From an uncultured Actinomycetes bacterium (GTDB taxonomy: Bacteria; Actinomycetota; Acidimicrobiia; Acidimicrobiales; RAAP-2): 60,720 bases of DNA. Both the position numbers and the translations under genes were made by a program. The notes beneath the pieces are model-generated. The model was not told the DNA's origin, searched no databases, and was given only the letters and a program-made list of their open reading frames with translations. Location of the stretch: assembly GCA_903893745.1 (NCBI GenBank), contig CAITNF010000008.1, positions 1 to 60,720 of the forward strand, written 5' to 3'. This document shows, piece after piece, positions 34,738 through 42,524 of this stretch; the first letter of the stretch is position 1, and each line of letters begins with the position of its first letter.

Positions 34738-36599
34738 GAGCGCACCAGTTCTTCTCGGTAGGTATAGGGATCTTCGGTAATAACCGGAAGGACGTCAAAG
34801 TTTTCCAGTGGTGGCGGTGTAGAGACCATCCACTCGAGCGAATTAGCGTGCCAAGGGTTGGGACCGGATGGGTCGCCGTGTCGCCACGAAGTAATGATTG
34901 CACCGAGCAGCACCAGCATCCCCGACATGATGGTGTACGCACCAATAGTCGAGATCAGATTCGTGTGCTCAAACAAGATGCTGTACGACGAAATTCGACG
35001 CGGCATTCCCTTCAAACCCGAGAGGAACATAGCTAGGAAGGTAACCTGCACACCGACGAAGGTCAGCCAGAATGAAATTCGCCCTTGGAATTCGTTTAAA
35101 AAACGTCCGGTCACTTTGGGGAACCAGAAGGCCAAGGCAGCAATTGCCCCGAAGAGCACCGATCCCACAAAGACGTAGTGGAAGTGGGCCGTCACGAACA
35201 TGGTGCCGTGCAACTGATTATCAATAGGGATGTCCGAAAGGTAGATACCAGTAATACCGGCGATAATGAAGTTAGCAATGAAGCCAAACATCCACACCGT
35301 GGGTAGTTTCATCCAGATATTGCCGCGCCACAATGTTCCAATCAGGACAAGGAAAAAGACGCCAGTTGGAATCGAAATGATCTCTGTCGTCAGCATGAAG
35401 GGGCCACCCAGCGTTGGCGCCCACCCCGTGGTGAACATGTGGTGAGCCCAGACCAGGATGCTCAGTCCGGCGAGTCCCACCATGCCGGCGATTGCGGTGC
35501 GATAACTAAAGACCGGTTTACGCGACATGACTGAGGCAATTTCGAATAGTGCCGCCACCGCGGGAATCAAAATTACGTAGACCTCAGGGTGGCCCATGAG
35601 CCAGAACAGGTTGGCCTGCAGCCAACCTGTGCCACCACCGGTCGCGACGAAGAAACTCGTAAAGACGGTACGGTCAAGAATCTGTAACGACTCGACCAGC
35701 AAAAAGTAGGGGAAGGCGTACAGACCTAGCGCAGCAGCAATCATTGATCCCCACACGAAGATGGGGAGTCGTTCGAGGGTCATACCCTTAGTGCGCATGG
35801 TCAAAATCGTTGCGATGGTATTAACTCCGGCAACGGTGGTTGAAACCGTGAAGACCACAATTGCTAAGGCAAAGAAATCCATGGCGACACCAACCTGGTT
35901 GGTAATTGGTGCGAGCACCACCCAACCCGAGTCCAGTGAACCTACGGCCAACGTAGTGAGCAGAAGTCCAGCTGCCGCGACCAACGTCCAAAAACTGAGC
36001 GCGTTAAGTCGCGGGAACGCCATGTCGCGGGCACCGCACATAATTGGCATCACGAAGTTGGCCCAGGGACCAGCGACTGCCACAATAAGCGCCAAAATCA
36101 TCAACATCCCGTGCACCGCAATAAAACCGTTATAGACCTGTTGATTCACGAAGTGATTACCCGGAGCAATCAAATTTGTTCGAATGGCCATAGCCAACGT
36201 GCCCCCGACGCCGAGCAACACCATGGTCATGACGATGTACTGCACGCCCACCACTTTGTGGTCGGTCGTGTATTTCCAGTATCGAGCTCGGCCTTGTCCC
36301 TCACCGGCGTAGTACAGATCGTCCGCCCGGGTGTGATCGCGACCAGCGATCCAACGCAACGGGCCATTGAACGCTCCGATGCCAATCCAGAAACCGACCG
36401 TCCAGCCGATGCCCAACCAGATTGCCGTCAAATCGCTGTAACCACTGCCAGTCGGGTCACAGACGCGCCGTGCGATGAACCAAGCCAGCCAAGCGACGAG
36501 CACTCCACCGATGAGCGCCGTTCCAAAATTCTGATGGCGTGCCAGACCTCCGGCTTTTGACGTCACCTTTGGTGCACTGTGTTCGAGAGTTGTGGTCAT
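34734..36599 (-). CDS. ctaD: cytochrome c oxidase subunit I (no K-channel lysine)
   Basis: Catalytic subunit reducing oxygen to water. It is 621 aa, about 14 helices: two extra N-terminal ones (residues ~27-45 and 58-78) before the usual TTDHK start at 111. Ligands are complete: H163 and H474 (low-spin heme), H472 (high-spin heme), H337, H386 and H387 (CuB), Y341 cross-link, E339. D-channel Asp is D192. However the K-channel motif reads PTGVFF instead of PTG(I/V)K, so the lysine is F415, and HD-TYY is HG-TMF (G465). A strong AGGAG precedes the ATG by 6 nt. Order with subunits II and III is standard. Confidence 0.93.
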   Translation of the reverse strand: MTTTLEHSAPKVTSKAGGLARHQNFGTALIGGVLVAWLAWFIARRVCDPTGSGYSDLTAIWLGIGWTVGFWIGIGAFNGPLRWIAGRDHTRADDLYYAGEGQGRARYWKYTTDHKVVGVQYIVMTMVLLGVGGTLAMAIRTNLIAPGNHFVNQQVYNGFIAVHGMLMILALIVAVAGPWANFVMPIMCGARDMAFPRLNALSFWTLVAAAGLLLTTLAVGSLDSGWVVLAPITNQVGVAMDFFALAIVVFTVSTTVAGVNTIATILTMRTKGMTLERLPIFVWGSMIAAALGLYAFPYFLLVESLQILDRTVFTSFFVATGGGTGWLQANLFWLMGHPEVYVILIPAVAALFEIASVMSRKPVFSYRTAIAGMVGLAGLSILVWAHHMFTTGWAPTLGGPFMLTTEIISIPTGVFFLVLIGTLWRGNIWMKLPTVWMFGFIANFIIAGITGIYLSDIPIDNQLHGTMFVTAHFHYVFVGSVLFGAIAALAFWFPKVTGRFLNEFQGRISFWLTFVGVQVTFLAMFLSGLKGMPRRISSYSILFEHTNLISTIGAYTIMSGMLVLLGAIITSWRHGDPSGPNPWHANSLEWMVSTPPPLENFDVLPVITEDPYTYREELVRS

Positions 36600-36608
36600 C
36601 GTGTTCTC

Positions 36609-37343
36609 CTACGCTCGAGCCGGCTGCGCGGTCAGCCAATTATTAAAATCTGTTTGAGAAAGCACATGACCTTGCGTCACCATGAACGCGTGATTAAGAC
36701 CGCAGAACTGTGTGCATCGCACATCAAATGTTCCCGTCACCGAAGGGGTCGTGTGGATCGTTGTGATGACGCCCTGGTTGGCATCGACCTGGACGCCCAT
36801 CTGGGGAATCCAGAATCCGTGGGTGACGTCATCTGAAGTGATTCGAAACTCAACTTCACGGTTCAGTGGCAGATACAACTCATTGGTCTTTACGTTCGTA
36901 CCTGCGTACTGGAATGACCAGACCCACTGCTGTCCGGTCACATTGACGACCAGAGGATTGCGTCCCGTCGACCCGTTATCTACCGCGAGCGCACCGAGTC
37001 CCCACACCAGCAGGAAAATTGTGAGCACCGTTGAAATCAACAGCCATGAGGTGATCATGACATTATTGCCTCGAAAATCAGCGCCAGCCGGTGGCACACC
37101 TTCACCTCGATACCGGAAATTTTTCAAAACGTAGAGTGTCGCTGCGTAGACTCCCGCAGCGACCGGAGCGGCTGACACACTGAAAATAACAATTGTAAGA
37201 ATGGACAGGTGCATGTCGTTGCTCATAGATCGGGGCATGAAGTGACCTGGAGCCCAAATCGATAGCGCGACCCCGAGCACCGTGAGAGCAAGCCACGTCC
37301 AGTAAAAACTCTTGATCGACTTTTTTTGACCAGTGGTTGTCAC
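36609..37343 (-). CDS. ctaC: cytochrome c oxidase subunit II (CuA)
   Basis: Accepts electrons from cytochrome c or another donor and passes them to subunit I. The 244-aa protein has hydrophobic helices at about residues 15-31, 47-72 and 96-120, then an external cupredoxin domain beginning TGQQWVWSFQY. A full CuA site is visible: H175, C210, C214, H218 and M221 (CTQFCGLNHAFM); the bridging Glu of many homologues is Gln, which uses only its backbone. No heme c motif. GTG start with GGAG 6 nt upstream; 9 bp before coxI. Confidence 0.93.
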   Translation of the reverse strand: MTTTGQKKSIKSFYWTWLALTVLGVALSIWAPGHFMPRSMSNDMHLSILTIVIFSVSAAPVAAGVYAATLYVLKNFRYRGEGVPPAGADFRGNNVMITSWLLISTVLTIFLLVWGLGALAVDNGSTGRNPLVVNVTGQQWVWSFQYAGTNVKTNELYLPLNREVEFRITSDDVTHGFWIPQMGVQVDANQGVITTIHTTPSVTGTFDVRCTQFCGLNHAFMVTQGHVLSQTDFNNWLTAQPARA

Positions 37344-37352
37344 AGATTCTCC

Positions 37353-38030
37353 CTATTCCACGTTCAGAGTGCCGGACATGTAACCGTACGTTCCCATTGC
37401 CTCACCAAACTGACCAATGCGTGAACCTCCACACGGGAACTCACAGTTCCACTGGTACACGCCCTTGCTACCAGTCTTGAAAGAAAACTTCACAACGATT
37501 GGCTTCGAATAGACGCCATCCGCAATTTTGACTGAGTTGTCAGCGTTTTCATTCGCGGGAATTGGTACCGAAACGAATAAGTGCGAGCCAGTGCCAGGAA
37601 TTCCTCGGAGCGTGAACGTGTGTCCGATGTTGTTGGGATCAACCTGGCTTACAACTTTTCCGTCGACCGTCGCGGTTCCACCAACCGTTCCAAAGACATT
37701 GGCAAAGTAGGAGTTATTGAGTGCGCCACCTGAGTCGTACTGTTTTATCGTCACCACGACCGTCGTATTTGCGGGAACTCGGAGATTCTGATTCGAGTAG
37801 GAGACCCAGTCCGGGTGTGATCCTCCAGCTTTTCCGTGCTCGCCGGCCAGCGAATCAGGAAAAACGCTGAAATTGAGGCCGCAGGTGTTCATTGCTGTTG
37901 CATCTGGAACGCAACGTAATTGAGCCTGGTGTGGCACATTACTTGCCAAGGTGAACCCAGCGAGAGCGAGCGCGCCTCCCCCGAGTAGCACTGAAGCCAG
38001 GGCGACGCCGAGTGACTTCGATCGATTCAT
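37353..38030 (-). CDS. secreted/anchored cupredoxin with incomplete CuA-like site
   Basis: A 225-aa protein with one N-terminal hydrophobic segment (residues ~8-28, signal or anchor) and a cupredoxin-like domain. It has IGHTFTL (H137) and C-E-F-P-C-G (C196, C200), like the C-x3-C-G of CuA, but the His four residues after the second Cys is missing (GSRIGQFG); M212 and M218 follow. It may bind copper differently, serve as an electron donor to the oxidase, or deliver copper. First gene of the oxidase operon. ATG at 38030 has AGGAG 5 nt upstream; the GTG at 38036 is too close to it. Confidence 0.75.
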   Translation of the reverse strand: MNRSKSLGVALASVLLGGGALALAGFTLASNVPHQAQLRCVPDATAMNTCGLNFSVFPDSLAGEHGKAGGSHPDWVSYSNQNLRVPANTTVVVTIKQYDSGGALNNSYFANVFGTVGGTATVDGKVVSQVDPNNIGHTFTLRGIPGTGSHLFVSVPIPANENADNSVKIADGVYSKPIVVKFSFKTGSKGVYQWNCEFPCGGSRIGQFGEAMGTYGYMSGTLNVE

Positions 38031-38053
38031 GCGCACTCCTTAATCAAAACTTG

Positions 38054-38067
38054 GTCTGCTCTCAGAC
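38054..38067. repeat. inverted repeat in the cupredoxin/membrane-protein divergent region
   Basis: GTCTG-CTCT-CAGAC, perfect 5-bp arms, extended by two A/T pairs after a mismatch. It lies 24 bp before the cupredoxin ATG and could be an operator or a 5'-leader hairpin. No partner regulator is seen. Confidence 0.4.
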
Positions 38068-38115
38068 AAAGAACATCCGCTGTAAGGATAGTTTCGAATT
38101 CGCATGCATTGGCGT

Positions 38116-38121
38116 TAAAGT
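38116..38121 (+). promoter_or_regulatory. -10 box of the small membrane protein gene (leaderless)
   Basis: TAAAGT, then 7 nt, then the ATG at 38129, with no Shine-Dalgarno sequence. Confidence 0.4.
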
Positions 38122-38128
38122 TGTTGTA

Positions 38129-38470
38129 ATGTCGAACGAAAATAAGAATACATTCAGAGTCCACGTAGGACTTTTCTTAGCAGAATTGATATGTATTCCG
38201 GCCTTCCTTTTCGAGATATCGCGAGCACTTGCTGGAAATACCCTGTCGTGGGCCTACGTCGTAGAGTGGCCGATTCTCGGGGTATACGCCATTTACATGT
38301 GGCGAAGGATGCTGCAGGAGGAGAAGGGCACCGACAAAAAGAGCGTGAAAGCTCAGCAACGAAGTCTCGAAGTGCCCCCGGACGCTGATCCCGACCTACT
38401 GGCGTGGAATGAGTATTTGGCGAAAATGCACGGCACTCACGACGACAATCCCGTGACGCCTCGCGACTGA
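38129..38470 (+). CDS. small two-helix membrane protein
   Basis: I do not recognise this family. The 113-aa product has two hydrophobic helices (residues ~11-28 and ~38-54), then a charged tail (RRMLQEEKGTDKKSVK, residues ~55-70) and an acidic/proline C-terminus. It lies between the oxidase operon and ctaG, divergent from the first and convergent with the second (34-bp overlap), so a role in oxidase assembly or as a small extra subunit is an inference from position. A longer frame from 38012 includes unlikely sequence over the divergent promoter. Confidence 0.7.
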   Translation: MSNENKNTFRVHVGLFLAELICIPAFLFEISRALAGNTLSWAYVVEWPILGVYAIYMWRRMLQEEKGTDKKSVKAQQRSLEVPPDADPDLLAWNEYLAKMHGTHDDNPVTPRD

Positions 38471-39297
38471 CGCTCTAACGCGGCTAGTAGCGAGCCGTCG
38501 CGAACACTGACCCGGCGCACCAGGCCCACTAGTACGGGTACCGCCCAGAAATCTCCACAGATCCAAAGGATGGCCGCGGCCAGCTGCTGCTGGTGAAATG
38601 TCCGAGCTATGGATGCACCCATGCCGGGCATCGATGACATCCCCGCCGTGTTTCCCATGGCGTTCATCACTGAATACCACGACGTCGACGTGAAGATTGA
38701 CATTGCCATGGCCAGAATCAACATTTCGAACATGGTGGCGACGACCATCACGAACTGCCATCGAACACGACACCGATTTGAGCGGGGTGCGGCACTAATT
38801 AAGAAGTGAAAGAAGAAGAGCCCCGAGAGCAGGTAGGCGGGCTCGAGCGCCCAATCCATTACCCAACGGTGCGACATTGAATAGTCAAAGACTCGAGGCG
38901 TATGCGACAACACCATTACAACATTAAGAAGTACAAGCGCCACGAGTGGATGGTTCAGCCACCTCGGCAGTACGAATTCGCGTCCTAGGTACCACCAGCG
39001 GAGCAGGCGCCGCCGCATTACGACGTCGGGTAGCCACCACAGTGATCGCAGCCACGCTGAACCGATGAGTCCCATGGGAACGAGAAACATGACCACCACG
39101 TGACTAACCATGTGCAGTGGAAGATTGGTCATGCCCTTAGTCGCAAAGGCTGAGGCTGAGGCCACCCACAGTGCAACCCACGAGCTGATGGCCAGCAGCA
39201 GCTGGAGAGTCCCTCTTCTTGATACCCAGCGGTGGCGTAACCAACTGGCCAGGGACAGAGTCACTCCGACAATGGCGAGAACACCGAGTGGGGTCAC
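38437..39297 (-). CDS. ctaG: cytochrome oxidase assembly protein, CtaG/caa3 type
   Basis: A 286-aa membrane protein with about seven helices, matching the CtaG_caa3 family: HMVSHVVVMFLVPMGLIGSAW with conserved His, HTPRVFDYSMSHRWVMDW and the ARTFHQQQLAAAILWICGDF helix with further His/Met. The family is needed for making active caa3 oxidase, probably at the CuB centre. A Met-rich loop (MGNTAGMSSMPGMG) could bind copper. It starts with GTG 2 bp after the SCO-fusion gene. Confidence 0.85.
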   Translation of the reverse strand: MTPLGVLAIVGVTLSLASWLRHRWVSRRGTLQLLLAISSWVALWVASASAFATKGMTNLPLHMVSHVVVMFLVPMGLIGSAWLRSLWWLPDVVMRRRLLRWWYLGREFVLPRWLNHPLVALVLLNVVMVLSHTPRVFDYSMSHRWVMDWALEPAYLLSGLFFFHFLISAAPRSNRCRVRWQFVMVVATMFEMLILAMAMSIFTSTSWYSVMNAMGNTAGMSSMPGMGASIARTFHQQQLAAAILWICGDFWAVPVLVGLVRRVSVRDGSLLAALERQSRGVTGLSS

Positions 39298-39299
39298 AA

Positions 39300-41039
39300 T
39301 TAGTGCACCCCCATACCGTGCAATAAATTGAGTATGAAGCCCTCAGTTGACGCGGCCCCGGCCGCACTGGCCAGTGGATCATCGGTGATGACCCAGCGAA
39401 GATGTACTTGGCCGTCAATGAGGAACACGAAATTTGAGTGCGCACTCATCTTGTCGGTCGGCTTCATAACAACCGTAATGCCATAATCTGACCAGACTTT
39501 CGAAGTTGCTGCACGACTTCCCGTCACGAAGTAAAAGTTTTGCAGCGTAGTCAGTTGACGTTGGGCAATAAACGATCGAACATCGCTCAGTGACTCGTGA
39601 TACGGATTTGCCGCGACAGCCACCACATCAATTGCTGCATTAGCTGAGAGCTCCTTGCGGACAGTTGCCACTTGTTCGGCCATCAGTGGACAGTCGGTCG
39701 AACAGCGTGGGTCGAGGAACACCAGCAGTGTCGTACGGCCTGGGTGCATGCCGAGGGTGTAGCGATGACCGTGCTGATCGGTTAGGGAGAAACTCGGCAG
39801 ATTTTTAACATCAACGGCTGAGGCCGGTCCATTATGTGCGAGGAAGAGTGAGTTCTCCGCCGACGCCACCGAAGTCCAGCCCATCAAAGCCAACGAAAAA
39901 ATCACCATCGCGCCAGCGAATGATGCCAGTACGGCTCCAGTACTACTTCGTATCTCGCGCGGTAAACGCCGCTCGAGCGGCGAACTGGTGGCGTGACCCG
40001 CCGACGCGCACCACGTCAGAGCGGCCAGGGGTACCAGCGAATTAACGTCAGTCGCGAGACCGCCAAACAGCGCCGTGTCTTGAGCAGCAATCCAAAAGAA
40101 TAGAGCCCCGCCAATGAAGGTCCACGTTCCCCAAGACCAGTTTCGCGCGGGAGTGAGCCACAGACCCACGCCAGAAATAACCAGCCAAAGGATGACGGCA
40201 ACATTGAAGCCTCCCCCCATCGTGCCAGCCAGCGTTCCCACCGCTTTGACTGAAGAGGCCAGCCAAGTCGGTTGTGGTGTCTGCGTCATTGATTGGGTCA
40301 TCGCCGTTAACGCATTGCTCGATCCACCATGCCAGAACTCACGAGACGGTAGGCACTGAAGAACAGCACCGAGTAGCGCGAGTATGCCCAGCCCCCGCAG
40401 CGTTACTTTTGAGAATCGCTGGGGAAAGTTGGTCCGTGGTCCCGCGAGCCACACCCCGGCCACCACATAAAACAATGTGGCGCCCGGCCAACCAAAGAGA
40501 ATTGAGCTGGATGAATCAAATACTCCGCCCGCACCGTTTCCGATCAGCCAAATCAGCGCAGCCCAGCCAGCTGAAAGTGCAGCCGCGATGCGACCGACAC
40601 TCCCATTCGAAATCAGTAGCAGCACACCGAGGCCGACTTGCAGCCACGCGACTCCCACCGCGAAGCCCACTGGGTGAGCATTCCAAAGATTGATCGCACT
40701 GTTCATTAAGTCGTGAAGCCAACCCGGAGTGCTGGCGGCCATTGGTCGCACTACTTGGTTCGCTAAGCCCAAGGGCATTGAGGGCTGGAACTGCAGCAGA
40801 CCGTCGACCAGCCACAAGGCGCCAAAACTCAGTCGCAGCAGCGTTCGGTTACGCGGTTCGCCCAAGCCGGTCGCAGAGAGATTAAACCCTTGCACTCGTC
40901 GCAGCAGCGTCGCCACAATCAAAATTACGAGCGACAACGCAATAATCCACGCCACGCTGGTTACGTATAATTGGCGGCGAAAAACGGAGACGACTAACGG
41001 GCTCAAAAGGCTGAAGGAGCCCGATCCCATTCTGTTCAT
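39300..41039 (-). CDS. polytopic membrane protein fused to a SCO copper-chaperone domain
   Basis: Residues 1-~390 contain about ten hydrophobic segments (e.g. 24-46, 121-144, 149-166, 182-200, 268-290, 298-320, 364-388); I do not recognise a precise family, though parts recall DoxX-like proteins. Residues ~405-579 are a SCO1/SenC thioredoxin fold with the copper motif C446-x3-C450 in FLDPRCSTDC and the partner H534 in AHSNFVFLID. SCO delivers copper to the CuA site of subunit II. An unusual 579-aa fusion, since SCO proteins usually have a single anchor. AAGGAG precedes the ATG. Lies between nusB and ctaG. Confidence 0.85.
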   Translation of the reverse strand: MNRMGSGSFSLLSPLVVSVFRRQLYVTSVAWIIALSLVILIVATLLRRVQGFNLSATGLGEPRNRTLLRLSFGALWLVDGLLQFQPSMPLGLANQVVRPMAASTPGWLHDLMNSAINLWNAHPVGFAVGVAWLQVGLGVLLLISNGSVGRIAAALSAGWAALIWLIGNGAGGVFDSSSSILFGWPGATLFYVVAGVWLAGPRTNFPQRFSKVTLRGLGILALLGAVLQCLPSREFWHGGSSNALTAMTQSMTQTPQPTWLASSVKAVGTLAGTMGGGFNVAVILWLVISGVGLWLTPARNWSWGTWTFIGGALFFWIAAQDTALFGGLATDVNSLVPLAALTWCASAGHATSSPLERRLPREIRSSTGAVLASFAGAMVIFSLALMGWTSVASAENSLFLAHNGPASAVDVKNLPSFSLTDQHGHRYTLGMHPGRTTLLVFLDPRCSTDCPLMAEQVATVRKELSANAAIDVVAVAANPYHESLSDVRSFIAQRQLTTLQNFYFVTGSRAATSKVWSDYGITVVMKPTDKMSAHSNFVFLIDGQVHLRWVITDDPLASAAGAASTEGFILNLLHGMGVH

Positions 41040-41047
41040 GACGCTCC

Positions 41048-41455
41048 TTACTTGCGATTAGGAAGATTCTGCGCAATCGAGGAAAGAATACCGTTCACGA
41101 AAGAGGCTGAGCCTTCCGTCGAGAAGACCTTGGCTAATTCGACAGCCTCGTCCAAGATAACTGCCGTCGGCGCAGCGTCGGCCATCATCATTTCGCCAAC
41201 CGCCAACGTCATGACGAGGCGATCTACCACCGCAATGCGCTCCAGGGGCCAATCGATTGCAAAGCGGGTAATTAAATCGTGCGCGGTTTCCTCGTACTCT
41301 TCGGTCGAACTAAGAATTGCCAGCACGAATGGGTCCGGCACAATTTTGAGTTCGGCCACAATCGTAGAAACTGATCGATTCTTTATCGACGCTTCATAAA
41401 GAATCTCCAACGCTCGCTCACGGGCGTGGTGTCGCTGCGTACCGAGTTCGCTCAC
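41048..41455 (-). CDS. nusB: transcription antitermination factor NusB
   Basis: A 135-aa all-helical protein that with S10 binds boxA in rRNA leaders, such as the candidate at 609-626. It begins QRHHARERALEILYEA and has the ETAHDLITRFAIDWPLERIAVVDRLVM core and EAVELAKVFSTEGSASFVNGIL, all family features. A GTG start 2 bp after efp. In actinobacteria nusB is usually near pyrR; here the oxidase block follows. Confidence 0.95.
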   Translation of the reverse strand: MSELGTQRHHARERALEILYEASIKNRSVSTIVAELKIVPDPFVLAILSSTEEYEETAHDLITRFAIDWPLERIAVVDRLVMTLAVGEMMMADAAPTAVILDEAVELAKVFSTEGSASFVNGILSSIAQNLPNRK

Positions 41456-41457
41456 CC

Positions 41458-42021
41458 CTACGCCCGGGTGATGTAGTCGCCGGTGCGCGTGTCGACCTTG
41501 ACGACCTCGCCCGGTCCAATGAACAGCGGTACCTGGATTACAAATCCAGTTTCGAGGGTGGCCGGTTTACGTGCTCCTGATACACGATCACCTTGGATGC
41601 CCGGCTCCGTCTCCGCAATAACAAGTTCGACGGATGCGGGCAGTTCAATGCCGATGATCTGTTCGTCGTGCAACATCAGCATGGCCTTGCCCGTTTCCTT
41701 CAAGAAATTCGCCGCGCTCCCCAAACTCTTAGAAGGCATCGATACTTGGTCGAAGGTCGACTGGTCCATAAAGATGTAGTCGTCGCCGTCCCGATAGAGA
41801 TACTGCGTGTCACGCTTGTCGATGATCGCCTGCTCCAGTCGCTCATCAGACCGGTACGTTCGTTCAATCACCGCCCCGGTACGGGCGTTGCGAAGTTTCG
41901 TACGAACAAAGGCACCACCCTTGCCAGGCTTCACGTGCTGGAACTCAATCACCGTGAACAGTCCATCTTCGACTTTCAGGGTGATTCCATTCTTTATGTC
42001 ATTACTCGAAACAACGGCCAT
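41458..42021 (-). CDS. efp: elongation factor P
   Basis: Binds between the P and E sites and relieves stalling at polyproline. The three beta-barrel domains are present in 187 aa: KOW-like (residues 1-65) with the modifiable-loop lysine in PGKGGAFVRTK, the central OB domain (~66-128) and the C-terminal signature GPGEVVKVDTRTGDYI. The ATG at 42021 has GAAAGGT about 7 nt upstream; an in-frame start at 42036 would add five residues. It follows an intrinsic terminator after aroQ. Confidence 0.96.
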   Translation of the reverse strand: MAVVSSNDIKNGITLKVEDGLFTVIEFQHVKPGKGGAFVRTKLRNARTGAVIERTYRSDERLEQAIIDKRDTQYLYRDGDDYIFMDQSTFDQVSMPSKSLGSAANFLKETGKAMLMLHDEQIIGIELPASVELVIAETEPGIQGDRVSGARKPATLETGFVIQVPLFIGPGEVVKVDTRTGDYITRA

Positions 42022-42034
42022 GCGCGTACCTTTC

Positions 42035-42063
42035 AAAAAGCTGCTTGCCTAGTCTAGGCAAGC
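42035..42063 (-). terminator. intrinsic terminator/attenuator between aroQ and efp
   Basis: On the minus strand GCTTGCCTAG-A-CTAGGCAAGC is a perfect 10-bp inverted repeat (42043-42063), followed by AGC and TTTTT (42035-42039). Folding gives about a 9-bp stem with a 3-nt loop. It lies 60 to 18 nt after the aroQ stop and before the efp Shine-Dalgarno. TAGACT in the stem also looks like a -10 box, so the site may be both end and start. Confidence 0.7.
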
Positions 42064-42080
42064 TGGCGATGCTCCCGACG

Positions 42081-42524
42081 TTACGCGGGCGTGTGTTTAT
42101 GGCGCACCGCATCGAGCGCCAACGTATAGCTCAAAGAACCAAAGCCGGCAATCGTGCCGTCGACCACACCGGCCAGAGTGCTCACGTGACGATAGGGCTC
42201 TCGAGCCGCTGGATTCGATAAATGAACCTCAATTTTTATTCCGTCAAACGTCGCCAAAGCATCAGCGAGCGCCCACGAGGTGTGCGTCAATGCCCCCGCA
42301 TTAATCACGATGGCAAACGAAGTTGCGCGCGCATCACGAACCGCTTCAATGAGATCACCTTCGAAGTTAGATTGCAGGTGTTGCACCGTGAATCCATGCT
42401 CCGTCGCGCCACTGGTGAAGCGAGTCACGTGCTGAGCCAAGGTTTCTGTTCCGTAAATCTCTGGACTACGAATCCCCAGTTGGTCTAGGTTTGGTCCCGA
42501 CAGCAGCAAAATTTGGTTGCTCAT
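42081..42524 (-). CDS. aroQ: 3-dehydroquinate dehydratase, type II
   Basis: Third shikimate step, dehydrating 3-dehydroquinate. The 147-aa protein has the type II motifs GPNLDQLGIRSPEIYG (with the catalytic Tyr at the end), NAGALTHTSWALADAL and EVHLSNPAAREPYRH. Type II enzymes form dodecamers. It overlaps aroB by 4 bp, in the run aroC-aroK-aroB-aroQ. Confidence 0.97.
   Translation of the reverse strand: MSNQILLLSGPNLDQLGIRSPEIYGTETLAQHVTRFTSGATEHGFTVQHLQSNFEGDLIEAVRDARATSFAIVINAGALTHTSWALADALATFDGIKIEVHLSNPAAREPYRHVSTLAGVVDGTIAGFGSLSYTLALDAVRHKHTPA

Noticed and set aside
38012-38128. Upstream start for the small membrane protein (152 aa)
   Set aside because: The added part overlaps the cupredoxin start region on the other strand and lacks hydrophobic or conserved features; the ATG at 38129 has a -10 at the usual distance.
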